DNA of 64,000 nucleotides from an uncultured Paracoccaceae bacterium (lineage in GTDB: Bacteria; Pseudomonadota; Alphaproteobacteria; Rhodobacterales; Rhodobacteraceae), in assembly GCA_947493255.1 (NCBI GenBank), contig CANLQK010000007.1:124001-188000 (forward strand), read 5' to 3'. Below are positions 50,001 to 57,472 of this stretch, one piece after another. The first letter of the stretch is position 1. Each line of letters begins with the position of its first letter. The notes beneath the pieces are model-generated. The model was not told where the DNA came from. It saw only the letters and a program-made list of their open reading frames with translations, and made no database searches. Made by a program: the position numbers and the translations under genes.

Positions 50001-52760
50001 TTACTGCCCCAACCTGTCTAGCAATGCAGGTACATGAACCTGATCAGATTTATAGTTCCCTGTCAGTACATGCATGATTAGGTTCACACCAAAGCGAAGC
50101 GCGATTTCACGTTGCCGTTCGCCAGCCAATCCGCGCCCGATGGGCACCAACGGGTTCCCGGTATCGGTTTGCGCCCATGCTGAGGCCCAATCGTTTCCTC
50201 CTACAACAACGGGTGTAACGCCGTCATTCAGGTCGCGAAACGGCATCCCGTCTGCGAGTTCTGCTGTCGCGGGTGCTGCTTCAACCCAGACATCACGACT
50301 AGCATGCCGGCCTGGGAATTCTTGCAACAAATAGAATGTACGCGTCAGGACGTGGTCTTGGGGAATTGGTTCGAGAGCGGGGATATCTAGACCCACCGCA
50401 ATGGTTTGTAATTTGCGCCCTTCGGGACTGGCCGAACCAAACCGTGCAAGGTCTGCATCACGTGTATCGAATAAGATCATGCCGCCAGTGCGCAGATACC
50501 GGTTAAGGCGGGTATAGGCTTCGCGGGTGGGAAGGGGTTGGTCTGCCGTTATGGGCCAGTAGATGAAGGGGAAAAATGCGAGTTCGTCTGCTTCAAGGTC
50601 GATGCCGACAGGCAACGCGGGTTCGATCGACGTGCGTTGAAACAAGGTGTTAGACAATCCGTACAGACCGGCCTTTGACATGTCATCGACACGCGCGTCA
50701 CCCGTGATGACATAGGCCAAGACGACGTTGGCTGTAGAATCGATGGCGAAACTGTCGTCCGTTTGGGCTTTTAACTGTGGTGCAATCATCAGCGCCAGCA
50801 AAGCTGTTGACAAGGTCGCGGCGCGTGGCCCGCGCAGGCGCCCAGATAGCGCGAGAGAAGCAATGATATCGATGGTCAGCAGTGCCAAAGCGGCGGCCAG
50901 CACCCAGCCTTTTAAAAGTGTTTCGCGCACCGTTTCTAAGCCTTCAACTGTTATCCGTGCTGGCCAGTTTGACGAAGACAACGTGTCATCTGTGCCAATG
51001 ACATTGACGGCGATGCGCCGGTCTTCTCCTGCATATAGGCCCGGTTGCATTGCCGCGGAAGGCGCGGCGGTTGCGATGTCTTCACCGGCTACACTTGGTA
51101 AGGTGTCGGCGCGTTCGAGATCGCCATATGCCGTTAGAATATCTTCGGGAAGCCAAGACGTACCTTCCAAGTCTTCTGCCGTTGGGACCGCAGGACGTGT
51201 TGAAATTGCCAAGCGTTCTAGCATCTGAACAAACAAACCAGACAGCGGCAGGGTCGACCATTCGGCGTTTGCCGTCACGTGGAACAGCACAACGGACCCT
51301 TCGCCCAGCGCCTTGCGCGTTACCAGCGGTGTGCCGTCGGCCAGTTGTGCAATAACGCGGTCTGCCAAGGTGGGGTCGGGTTGGGCCATGACCTGAGCGG
51401 TGACCGTGACGTCATTTGGAATGGCAAGGCCATAGAACGGGCTAGTCTCGTTGAAAGGTGCAAGCGATTTAGGTTCACCCCACGACATTGCCCCGCCGAT
51501 GGAACGGCCACCGACCCGTAAACGCACCGGCATTAGCGGGTCTTCGTCAGCGCGGCTGAGATCGGATGCTGCCAAGCGTGGCCCTGCAAAGCGGACCAAA
51601 AGGCCACCGGTTTCGACCCAGTCTTGGGTTGCGTCTGCTTCTACCGCTGTAAGGCTTGCGACATCCGCCAAGATTATGGCGTCAGGGTTGGCTAAGAGCA
51701 CGTCTTCAAGGGTGCCTTCGATTAGGTCTGCGGTTGGGACCAATGCTTGGTTCAGATAGTGCAGAGGCGCGAGTAATTCGAGGGTTTCGCGGTCTGATGC
51801 GCCTTCGATCAGGGCGACTTCACGGCGTTTGAGGGCATCGTCGGTTAGGGAAACGGCACCTGCGGATTGTACGCCTTGTAGTTCGAAACGTGTGACGCGA
51901 TTGCGTAGTTCTGGTGGCAAATCGAACAACGCTGTGGCTGTGGTTTCGTTTGTGTCAAAGGTTGCGGTGGCGATCGCTAGGCGGCGTTCGATACCTGCTG
52001 GGTCAAGGCCGATTGCAACGATGTCGATGTCGGTTGTTGCACCTGCTGTTGCGCGAAGTGCTGTCACTGAAACCTCACCGTCTGTGATTTGCGCTGGGCG
52101 AATACCTAGAACCGGACGGGGGCTTTCAAATACAGAAACGGATCCGTGTGTTTCAAGGGCGGCAAGAAGTGGTTCGCGGCTTTCGCGGTCCAACCCGTCT
52201 GATATCCAGAACGTGTCAAAAGATCCGTCGAGCGATGCAGCCCATGCTGCCAACGCGTCACCGCTGGGGGCGAATGGGTTTGGCTGCAGGTTCGGCAATT
52301 GTTGACTAACGGCTTGGGCGTCTTGGAAGACCACTCCATCTGGTGGAAGGTTTGTTAAGTTGACCAGTGCGGTTGGCCTGCCGTCGCGGGCTGCTTCTGA
52401 TAGGGCAGCGTCAATGCGGTCAGCCCTGCGTGCCCAGTCACGGGCCGAAGCCCATGTACCATCGCTGACGACCAGCAAAGGGCCACGACCTGCTGTGCGA
52501 TCTTGTGGGTTTAGGACAGGGCCAGCGAAGGCTGCGATGAGTGCGGCAACTGCCAAAAGGCGCAACAACAAAAGCCACCATGGGGTTCGGTCGGTTTGGC
52601 TGTCGTCGTCGGTTAGACCTAATAATAGGGCCACGCCGGGGAAGCGACGTGTGATTGGGGCAGGTGGCACTGCCCGCAACAGGATCCATAGGATCGGCAA
52701 AATGATGAGCCCAAGCAAAAGCCATGGCGTAGTGAACGCAAGGGGGCCAAGGTTTAGCAT
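50001..52760 (-). CDS. DUF4159 domain protein with BatA-like N-terminus
   Basis: A 919-residue inner-membrane protein. The N-terminal BatA-type segment (LGPLAFTTPWLLLGLIILPILW, RRFPGVALLLGLTDDDS) has two helices, then a large periplasmic part with a truncated vWA-like region (LLVVSDGTWASARDWARRAD). The DUF4159 domain follows C-terminally from about residue 690 (VLAYVITGDARVDD, FFPFIYWPI, GGMILFDTRDAD). The order MoxR, DUF58, BatA-DUF4159 and GATase protein is a known co-conserved cluster, thought to sense or process envelope components; no biochemical role is established. Confidence 0.86.
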   Translation of the reverse strand: MLNLGPLAFTTPWLLLGLIILPILWILLRAVPPAPITRRFPGVALLLGLTDDDSQTDRTPWWLLLLRLLAVAALIAAFAGPVLNPQDRTAGRGPLLVVSDGTWASARDWARRADRIDAALSEAARDGRPTALVNLTNLPPDGVVFQDAQAVSQQLPNLQPNPFAPSGDALAAWAASLDGSFDTFWISDGLDRESREPLLAALETHGSVSVFESPRPVLGIRPAQITDGEVSVTALRATAGATTDIDIVAIGLDPAGIERRLAIATATFDTNETTATALFDLPPELRNRVTRFELQGVQSAGAVSLTDDALKRREVALIEGASDRETLELLAPLHYLNQALVPTADLIEGTLEDVLLANPDAIILADVASLTAVEADATQDWVETGGLLVRFAGPRLAASDLSRADEDPLMPVRLRVGGRSIGGAMSWGEPKSLAPFNETSPFYGLAIPNDVTVTAQVMAQPDPTLADRVIAQLADGTPLVTRKALGEGSVVLFHVTANAEWSTLPLSGLFVQMLERLAISTRPAVPTAEDLEGTSWLPEDILTAYGDLERADTLPSVAGEDIATAAPSAAMQPGLYAGEDRRIAVNVIGTDDTLSSSNWPARITVEGLETVRETLLKGWVLAAALALLTIDIIASLALSGRLRGPRAATLSTALLALMIAPQLKAQTDDSFAIDSTANVVLAYVITGDARVDDMSKAGLYGLSNTLFQRTSIEPALPVGIDLEADELAFFPFIYWPITADQPLPTREAYTRLNRYLRTGGMILFDTRDADLARFGSASPEGRKLQTIAVGLDIPALEPIPQDHVLTRTFYLLQEFPGRHASRDVWVEAAPATAELADGMPFRDLNDGVTPVVVGGNDWASAWAQTDTGNPLVPIGRGLAGERQREIALRFGVNLIMHVLTGNYKSDQVHVPALLDRLGQ

Positions 52761-53635
52761 TAGGTTCTGCTTTCAAGCGCTGTGAAGGTCCACAGAAGCG
52801 CGGATGCAGCGCTGTCATCTGTGTGGTGGGTGTGAAATTGCCAGCCAATCGTGCGCGCTAGGGTCGCCAAGCGGTCTTTGCGTTCGGCAAGGCGGTTAAG
52901 GTAGCGGTCGCGCAAGTCGCGTGCTTTTAAGGTTTCATGCGATACCGCGCCTGTCATGCTTTCAAAAATTGTGCGCCCGTCGAATGGGAAGGCTTCCTCG
53001 ACAGGGTCGAGGATTTGCACAAGGGCGCCGCGTACGTCACGGTCTGCAGCCTTGGCCATTGCGGTTTCGATTGAAGAAAGGTCGCCCATAAAGTCCGATA
53101 CAAACAAGGCGCGTGAATGAGGTAACATGCCGGATGCATCAGGAGTGCCAAAGTCATCGGTGTTATCAGCGGACAGCAGTTGGGCCAGCTGCGTAACCTG
53201 TGTTTCGCCGCGTCTAGGGGGCAGTAGGTTGCCCGTTAAGCCAACCCGTTCGCCGCCACGCAATAGCAGAATGGCAATCGCTAAGGCCAATGTTCGGGCG
53301 CGGTCGCCTTTGGTCAGTTCAGATTTTAGCGATGAGAACGACATCGAAGCAGATTGATCGACCCAAAGCAAAATGGATTGCGCGATTTGCCATTCTTTGT
53401 CTTGGACGAATTGGCTGTCTGATCGTGCGGAGCGTCGCCAGTCGATTGTGCGCATTTCGTCGTGATTTTGCGCTGGGCGATATTGCCAGAACGTATCACC
53501 CACGCCAGCACGTCTGCGACCATGGTCGCCTACCAACACCGACGCGGCGAGCTGTTCAGCTTCGGCCAGCAAAGGTGGGAATGGCGAGGCAAGGTTTTCG
53601 GCGTTTGACCTTAGGGTGAGGGGGGTATCGGTCAT
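52760..53635 (-). CDS. DUF58 domain protein
   Basis: A 291-residue protein with the DUF58 vWA-like fold. It contains RRAGVGDTFWQYRPAQNHDEMRTIDWRRSARSD, the hallmark of the family, followed by ILLWVDQSASMSF (a MIDAS-like DxSxS) and LFVSDFMGD. It typically works with MoxR-type AAA ATPases, probably as a chaperone substrate or co-factor. Overlaps moxR by four bases and the DUF4159 gene by one. Confidence 0.92.
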   Translation of the reverse strand: MTDTPLTLRSNAENLASPFPPLLAEAEQLAASVLVGDHGRRRAGVGDTFWQYRPAQNHDEMRTIDWRRSARSDSQFVQDKEWQIAQSILLWVDQSASMSFSSLKSELTKGDRARTLALAIAILLLRGGERVGLTGNLLPPRRGETQVTQLAQLLSADNTDDFGTPDASGMLPHSRALFVSDFMGDLSSIETAMAKAADRDVRGALVQILDPVEEAFPFDGRTIFESMTGAVSHETLKARDLRDRYLNRLAERKDRLATLARTIGWQFHTHHTDDSAASALLWTFTALESRT

Positions 53636-54651
53636 GCGGCGGCAGTGACCTGTGTAACCTGTTCAGCGACCTGATCGATCACCGCAGCGAGGTTTTCACC
53701 GCGCGCGCGGGCCGCGAAGCTGAGCGCCATACGGTGGGACAATACGGGCGCCGCCATGCGACGCACGTCTTCGGCGGAGGGCACAAGACGACCACGTAGC
53801 AGGGCTTCGGCACGCACGGTTAGCATCAATGCCTGCGCCGCACGTGGACCGGGGCCCCAACTGACGTTGTTTTTGACCATTTCTGGTGCCGTGTCGTCAT
53901 CTGGGCGACAGGCGCGGACCAGATCAAGGATCATTTCGACAATTGCGTCACCGACAGGAACACGGCGCAACAATGTTTGCGCGGCCAAGAGTTCATCCGT
54001 GGTGAAGACGGCGGTTGCTTCGTCTTCGTCTACGCCGGTCGTGGCGATCAAGATGTCGCGTTCGGTGGCGCGGTCAGGATACGGAACATCGATTTGAACC
54101 AAGAAACGGTCAAGCTGCGCCTCTGGGAGCGGATAAGTGCCTTCTTGTTCTAGCGGGTTTTGGGTGGCCAACACGTGGAACGGCACGCCAAGCGGGCGGT
54201 GTTCGCCAGCAATGGTAACTTCCTTTTCTTGCATCGCTTGCAACAGTGCTGATTGGGTCCGTGGGGACGCGCGGTTGATTTCATCGGCCATAAGCAACTG
54301 GCAGAACACTGGTCCCTCGATAAACCGGAAGCTGCGGCTGCCATCATCAGCGGTTTCTAAGACCTCAGACCCCAGGATGTCGGCTGGCATAAGGTCAGGC
54401 GTAAACTGGATACGATTTCCGTTCAGCCCCATGACCGTTGATAGCGTGTCGACAAGTCGGGTTTTCCCAAGGCCAGGCAGGCCAATCAACAGAGCGTGCC
54501 CGCCACATAAAAGCGATGTTAGTGTCAGGTCGACAACGTCGTCCTGCCCAATGAAGCGTTTGGCGATGGAGGTGCGTGCCTCTGCCAGTTTGGCACCCAA
54601 GGCTTCGATTTGAGGGACGAGGTCCGCGTCGTGGGCTGTTTCGGGGGCCAT
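53632..54651 (-). CDS. MoxR family AAA+ ATPase
   Basis: A 339-residue AAA+ ATPase from ATG 54651 (ATG 54675 is also in frame; AGGAG lies ten bases before 54651). Walker A is GLPGLGKTRL, Walker B LLMADEINRASPRTQSALL, and sensor 1 is ATQNPLEQEGTYPLPEAQLDRF. MoxR proteins act as chaperones that mature vWA-domain proteins; the next genes encode such candidates. First gene of the operon, divergent from the DUF1285 gene. Confidence 0.94.
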   Translation of the reverse strand: MAPETAHDADLVPQIEALGAKLAEARTSIAKRFIGQDDVVDLTLTSLLCGGHALLIGLPGLGKTRLVDTLSTVMGLNGNRIQFTPDLMPADILGSEVLETADDGSRSFRFIEGPVFCQLLMADEINRASPRTQSALLQAMQEKEVTIAGEHRPLGVPFHVLATQNPLEQEGTYPLPEAQLDRFLVQIDVPYPDRATERDILIATTGVDEDEATAVFTTDELLAAQTLLRRVPVGDAIVEMILDLVRACRPDDDTAPEMVKNNVSWGPGPRAAQALMLTVRAEALLRGRLVPSAEDVRRMAAPVLSHRMALSFAARARGENLAAVIDQVAEQVTQVTAAA

Positions 54652-54717
54652 GGCAATTTGTCTCCTCACGGTCATATACTATCAGTAACAGTTGAACAGA
54701 TATCGCGATGGACCCCA

Positions 54718-55311
54718 ATGGCAAAAACAAACCAAAGTGATGGCGCAGTAACAGTGTCAGCGGAAAGCCTCGCATCATCCGCCCGCGCCGCCGGAAAAGG
54801 GCGCGGTTTGCCGCCGGTCGAAAGCTGGAATCCCCCGTTTTGTGGGGATTTGGACATGCGGATCGCCCGCGATGGGACGTGGTTTTATTTGGGTACACCT
54901 ATTGGGCGGCCTGAACTTGTCCGCCTGTTTTCGACAATCATTCGACGCGATGGCGACGATTATTTTCTGGTCACCCCCGTCGAAAAGGTAGGAATCACCG
55001 TCGATGATGCCCCGTTCGTGGCCGTTGATTTCGAAGCCGAAGACGGCAGTTTGCGATTTACAACCAATGTGGGGGACACGGCAGTTGCGGGGCCGGATCA
55101 TCCGATCCGCGTTGTACGGCATCCCGAAACTGGCGAACCCTCCCCCTATGTTTTGATCCGCCGAAACCTTGAGGCGCTGATTGACCGCAAGTCATTCTAT
55201 CGATTGGTGGACATTGGAACGGTCGCGCCGTTTGATGGAATAGATTGGTTTGGGGTGACGTCGTCAGGCCAGTTTTTTCCGATCATTCCGGCGTCTGAAT
55301 TGGAAGTCTAA
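54718..55311 (+). CDS. DUF1285 family protein
   Basis: A 197-residue protein with two similar beta-rich halves. Family blocks are WNPPFCGDLDMRIARDGTWFYLG, RLFSTIIRRDGDDYFLVTPVEK, and RRNLEALIDRKSFYRLVDIG near the end. A structural member is known but function is not. ATG 54718 is taken; the frame stays open upstream but lies in the moxR start region. Stop and next start overlap (TAATG, 55309-55313). Confidence 0.88.
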   Translation: MAKTNQSDGAVTVSAESLASSARAAGKGRGLPPVESWNPPFCGDLDMRIARDGTWFYLGTPIGRPELVRLFSTIIRRDGDDYFLVTPVEKVGITVDDAPFVAVDFEAEDGSLRFTTNVGDTAVAGPDHPIRVVRHPETGEPSPYVLIRRNLEALIDRKSFYRLVDIGTVAPFDGIDWFGVTSSGQFFPIIPASELEV

Positions 55312-56066
55312 TGCCCAAATTTTGTGCCAACCTGACGATGCTGTTCACAGAGGTGCCCCTGTTAGAACGCCCGTTGGCCGCGAAAGTATCGGGGTTTGAT
55401 GCGGTCGAGGTGCTATTTCCCTACGATGAAAACGCGGCTGAGTTGGGAACGGCGATTGCGCGTGCTGGGCTGCCGTTAGCGTTGATAAACTGCCCACCGC
55501 CAAATTACGCAGACCCAGACGGGCCCCGTGGCTTTGCGGCCATCCCAGACGAACAAGATAGGTTTCAGCAGGCGTTTCGCCGTTCATTGCGCTATGCGGG
55601 TGCATTGGGAGCAGAATTTTTGCATGTGATGGCAGGGGCCGCACAGGGCGACGAGGCCCGCAAGGTGTTCGTTGAAAATTTGAAATGGGCGGCCGCGTTT
55701 GCAGGCCGTCAAAAGATCACAATCGAACCGATAAACACACAAGACATGCCCGGCTATTTTCTGAATGATTTCGATTTGGCCGTTGAGGTGTTGGCCGAGG
55801 TGAACGCACCCAATGTCGGACTGCAGTTTGATGCTTATCATGCCGCAAAAATCACGGGAGATGTGTTGGGCACATGGGAAAGGGTGCGCGATCATGTCAC
55901 CCATGTTCAGGTCGGCGGCATCCCTGATCGCAGTGAACCCATTGCAGGCGCGTTCGATTATCCTGCGTTCTTTGCGCAGTTGGATGAACAGCGGTTTAAC
56001 GGGTGGGTCAGCGGCGAATACCGACCAAGTGGGCGCACCGAAGAAAATCTTTCTTGGATCACCTGA
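55311..56066 (+). CDS. Hydroxypyruvate isomerase-family TIM barrel protein
   Basis: A 251-residue AP-endonuclease-2/xylose isomerase-like TIM barrel of the Hyi/OtnI type: FCANLTMLFTEVPLLERPLAA, EVLFPYDENAAEL, FLHVMAGAA, ITIEPINTQDMPGYFLNDF, VGLQFDAYHAAKI, HVQVGGIPDRSEP and GWVSGEYRPSG (metal and substrate ligands). Hyi interconverts hydroxypyruvate and tartronate semialdehyde in glyoxylate metabolism, which would link to the glycolate oxidase operon at 42505-46777. 2-oxo-tetronate isomerase is an alternative. One-base overlap with DUF1285. Confidence 0.86.
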   Translation: MPKFCANLTMLFTEVPLLERPLAAKVSGFDAVEVLFPYDENAAELGTAIARAGLPLALINCPPPNYADPDGPRGFAAIPDEQDRFQQAFRRSLRYAGALGAEFLHVMAGAAQGDEARKVFVENLKWAAAFAGRQKITIEPINTQDMPGYFLNDFDLAVEVLAEVNAPNVGLQFDAYHAAKITGDVLGTWERVRDHVTHVQVGGIPDRSEPIAGAFDYPAFFAQLDEQRFNGWVSGEYRPSGRTEENLSWIT

Positions 56067-56073
56067 TCGGATG

Positions 56074-56093
56074 CTGACAGTATGCTGTCAGCA
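56074..56093. promoter_or_regulatory. Palindromic operator before the VOC-WYL unit
   Basis: GCTGACAG (56074-56081) and CTGTCAGC (56086-56093) form a perfect eight-base inverted repeat with a TATG spacer. It lies 44 bases upstream of the VOC start and is probably the site of the downstream YafY-type regulator, by analogy with TGACA/TGTCA palindromes at related units. Confidence 0.7.
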
Positions 56094-56137
56094 GGGGTGT
56101 GTCAGAAGGGTCTCATCAACAAAACTGGAGATGAGAT

Positions 56138-56506
56138 ATGACACAAACAATGACCGCGTGGGTAGAGATCCCCGTAACAGACTTGGAGGCATCAGTGGCC
56201 TATTACGATGAAGTCTTCGGATGGAAATCCACCATTCGCACCGACATGGGCCCCAACCCTATTGCCAACCTGAACGATGGGATGGATGCCGGTGGTGCGC
56301 ATCTGTACCCGGGCATGGCAGGCGCCGGCACGGGATCAACCACGCATTTGGCGATTTCCGACACAATCGAAGCGGCGGCCGAACGTGTCGTGAAAGCAGG
56401 TGGTCAGGTTATCGGCCCTGTGGTGGATATCCCACCGGGGCGGTTTCAGTACACATTGGATCTGGATGGAAATTCCATCGGCCTGTTTGAACCAAAGGTC
56501 GCCTAA
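56138..56506 (+). CDS. VOC family (glyoxalase-like) protein
   Basis: A 122-residue vicinal-oxygen-chelate protein with the paired beta-alpha-beta modules of glyoxalase/bleomycin-resistance proteins: AWVEIPVTDLEASVAYYDEVFGW, then HLAISDTIEAAAERVVKAGGQVI and FQYTLDLDGNSIGLFEPK. It is followed directly by the WYL regulator gene, whose target it probably is. Substrate unknown. Confidence 0.9.
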   Translation: MTQTMTAWVEIPVTDLEASVAYYDEVFGWKSTIRTDMGPNPIANLNDGMDAGGAHLYPGMAGAGTGSTTHLAISDTIEAAAERVVKAGGQVIGPVVDIPPGRFQYTLDLDGNSIGLFEPKVA

Positions 56507-57205
56507 ATGAGACGCGCTGACCGCCTTTTTCAGATTGTTCAATATCTTAGGGGCGGTCGGCTGCTGACTGCGGCAACTTTGGCTGAACGGTTGGAGGTCA
56601 CGAAGCGCACGATCTATCGTGACGTGGCCGACTTGATCGGATCTGGCGTGCCAATCGAAGGCGAGGCCGGAGTCGGTTACGTTATGCGAGCGGGGTACGA
56701 CCTGCCGCCGTTGATGTTCAATTCGGAAGAGATTGTTGCATTAGTGGCCGGTGCGCGCATGATCCGTGCGTGGGGTGGCGCGCAAATGGCAGCCGCCGCC
56801 GAGGAAGCATTGGTTAAAATCGAGGCCGTATTGCCGGAAGATGCACGGGCAAAGGCGGTGTCGGTTCCTGTTCATGCGCTGCCCATGGGAAATCTAAGTG
56901 ACGAGGTCCGCAGGTTGATTGACCAAATTGAAGCTGCTGCTGACAATAGCATCCGATTGGACATGGATTATGCAGATGAAAAGGGCGTTTCTTCTAGCCG
57001 GGTAATTCGCCCCTTGGGGCTTTGGTTCTGGGGGAAAGTTTGGACAGTTGTTGGCTGGTGCGAGCTGCGCGACGACTTTCGTATGTTCCGGTTGGACCGG
57101 ATCAAAGGTGTGGAAGAGATTGGTCCATTCAAACCCGAAAAAGGCAAGACATTGCGGGACTTCTACAACTCGCCTGACACGAGCCGCCCACAGGGTGCGT
57201 CATGA
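56507..57205 (+). CDS. YafY-family WYL domain regulator
   Basis: A 232-residue regulator with a DeoR-like winged helix at the N-terminus (RLFQIVQYLRGGRLLTAATLAERLEVTKRTIYRDVADLIG) and a WYL ligand-binding domain (GVSSSRVIRPLGLWFWGKVWTVVGWCELRDDFRMFRLDRI). The motif at the WYL position reads VWTVVGWCE, so the tryptophan-tyrosine-leucine triad is W-T-V here. It starts immediately after the VOC stop and overlaps the next small gene by four bases. Ligand unknown. Confidence 0.92.
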   Translation: MRRADRLFQIVQYLRGGRLLTAATLAERLEVTKRTIYRDVADLIGSGVPIEGEAGVGYVMRAGYDLPPLMFNSEEIVALVAGARMIRAWGGAQMAAAAEEALVKIEAVLPEDARAKAVSVPVHALPMGNLSDEVRRLIDQIEAAADNSIRLDMDYADEKGVSSSRVIRPLGLWFWGKVWTVVGWCELRDDFRMFRLDRIKGVEEIGPFKPEKGKTLRDFYNSPDTSRPQGAS

Positions 57206-57420
57206 GAGAGAGTTTGCGGAGAAAAGCCGTCGCCATTTGCGATCAAAAAATCGCAAAGAAAGGCGATGCCGTCGGCCTTTCATTTTACGCGTTTTTTGCG
57301 AACAAGAACGATGACCCCGAACGGCTGATGGAGGCGGCAGAATGGTGGATAAAGACCCACCAGCTGGACCATTTCGAAAAAGCCGAAAAAATACGCGAGA
57401 TGATACTTTCGGGAAAATAA
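57202..57420 (+). CDS. Small soluble protein (possibly DUF6500)
   Basis: A 72-residue, mainly helical protein: SLRRKAVAICDQKIAKKGD, GLSFYAFFANKNDDPE, then WWIKTHQLDHFEKAEKIREM. It overlaps the WYL gene by four bases and is thus part of its operon. I think it matches DUF6500, but from memory only. Function unknown. Confidence 0.65.
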   Translation: MRESLRRKAVAICDQKIAKKGDAVGLSFYAFFANKNDDPERLMEAAEWWIKTHQLDHFEKAEKIREMILSGK

Positions 57421-57421
57421 G

Positions 57422-57453
57422 AAGGGCCAGCTTCGGTGTTGAAGCCGGCCTTT
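57422..57453 (+). terminator. Terminator of the VOC-WYL unit
   Basis: AAGGGCC and GCTTC (57422-57434) pair with GAAGC and GGCCTTT (57441-57453) around GGTGTT. A long stem followed by TTTCT. The converging vWA gene ends 20 bases further on, so it may serve both directions. Confidence 0.85.
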
Positions 57454-57472
57454 CTGATGTGTGTGATGGCCA

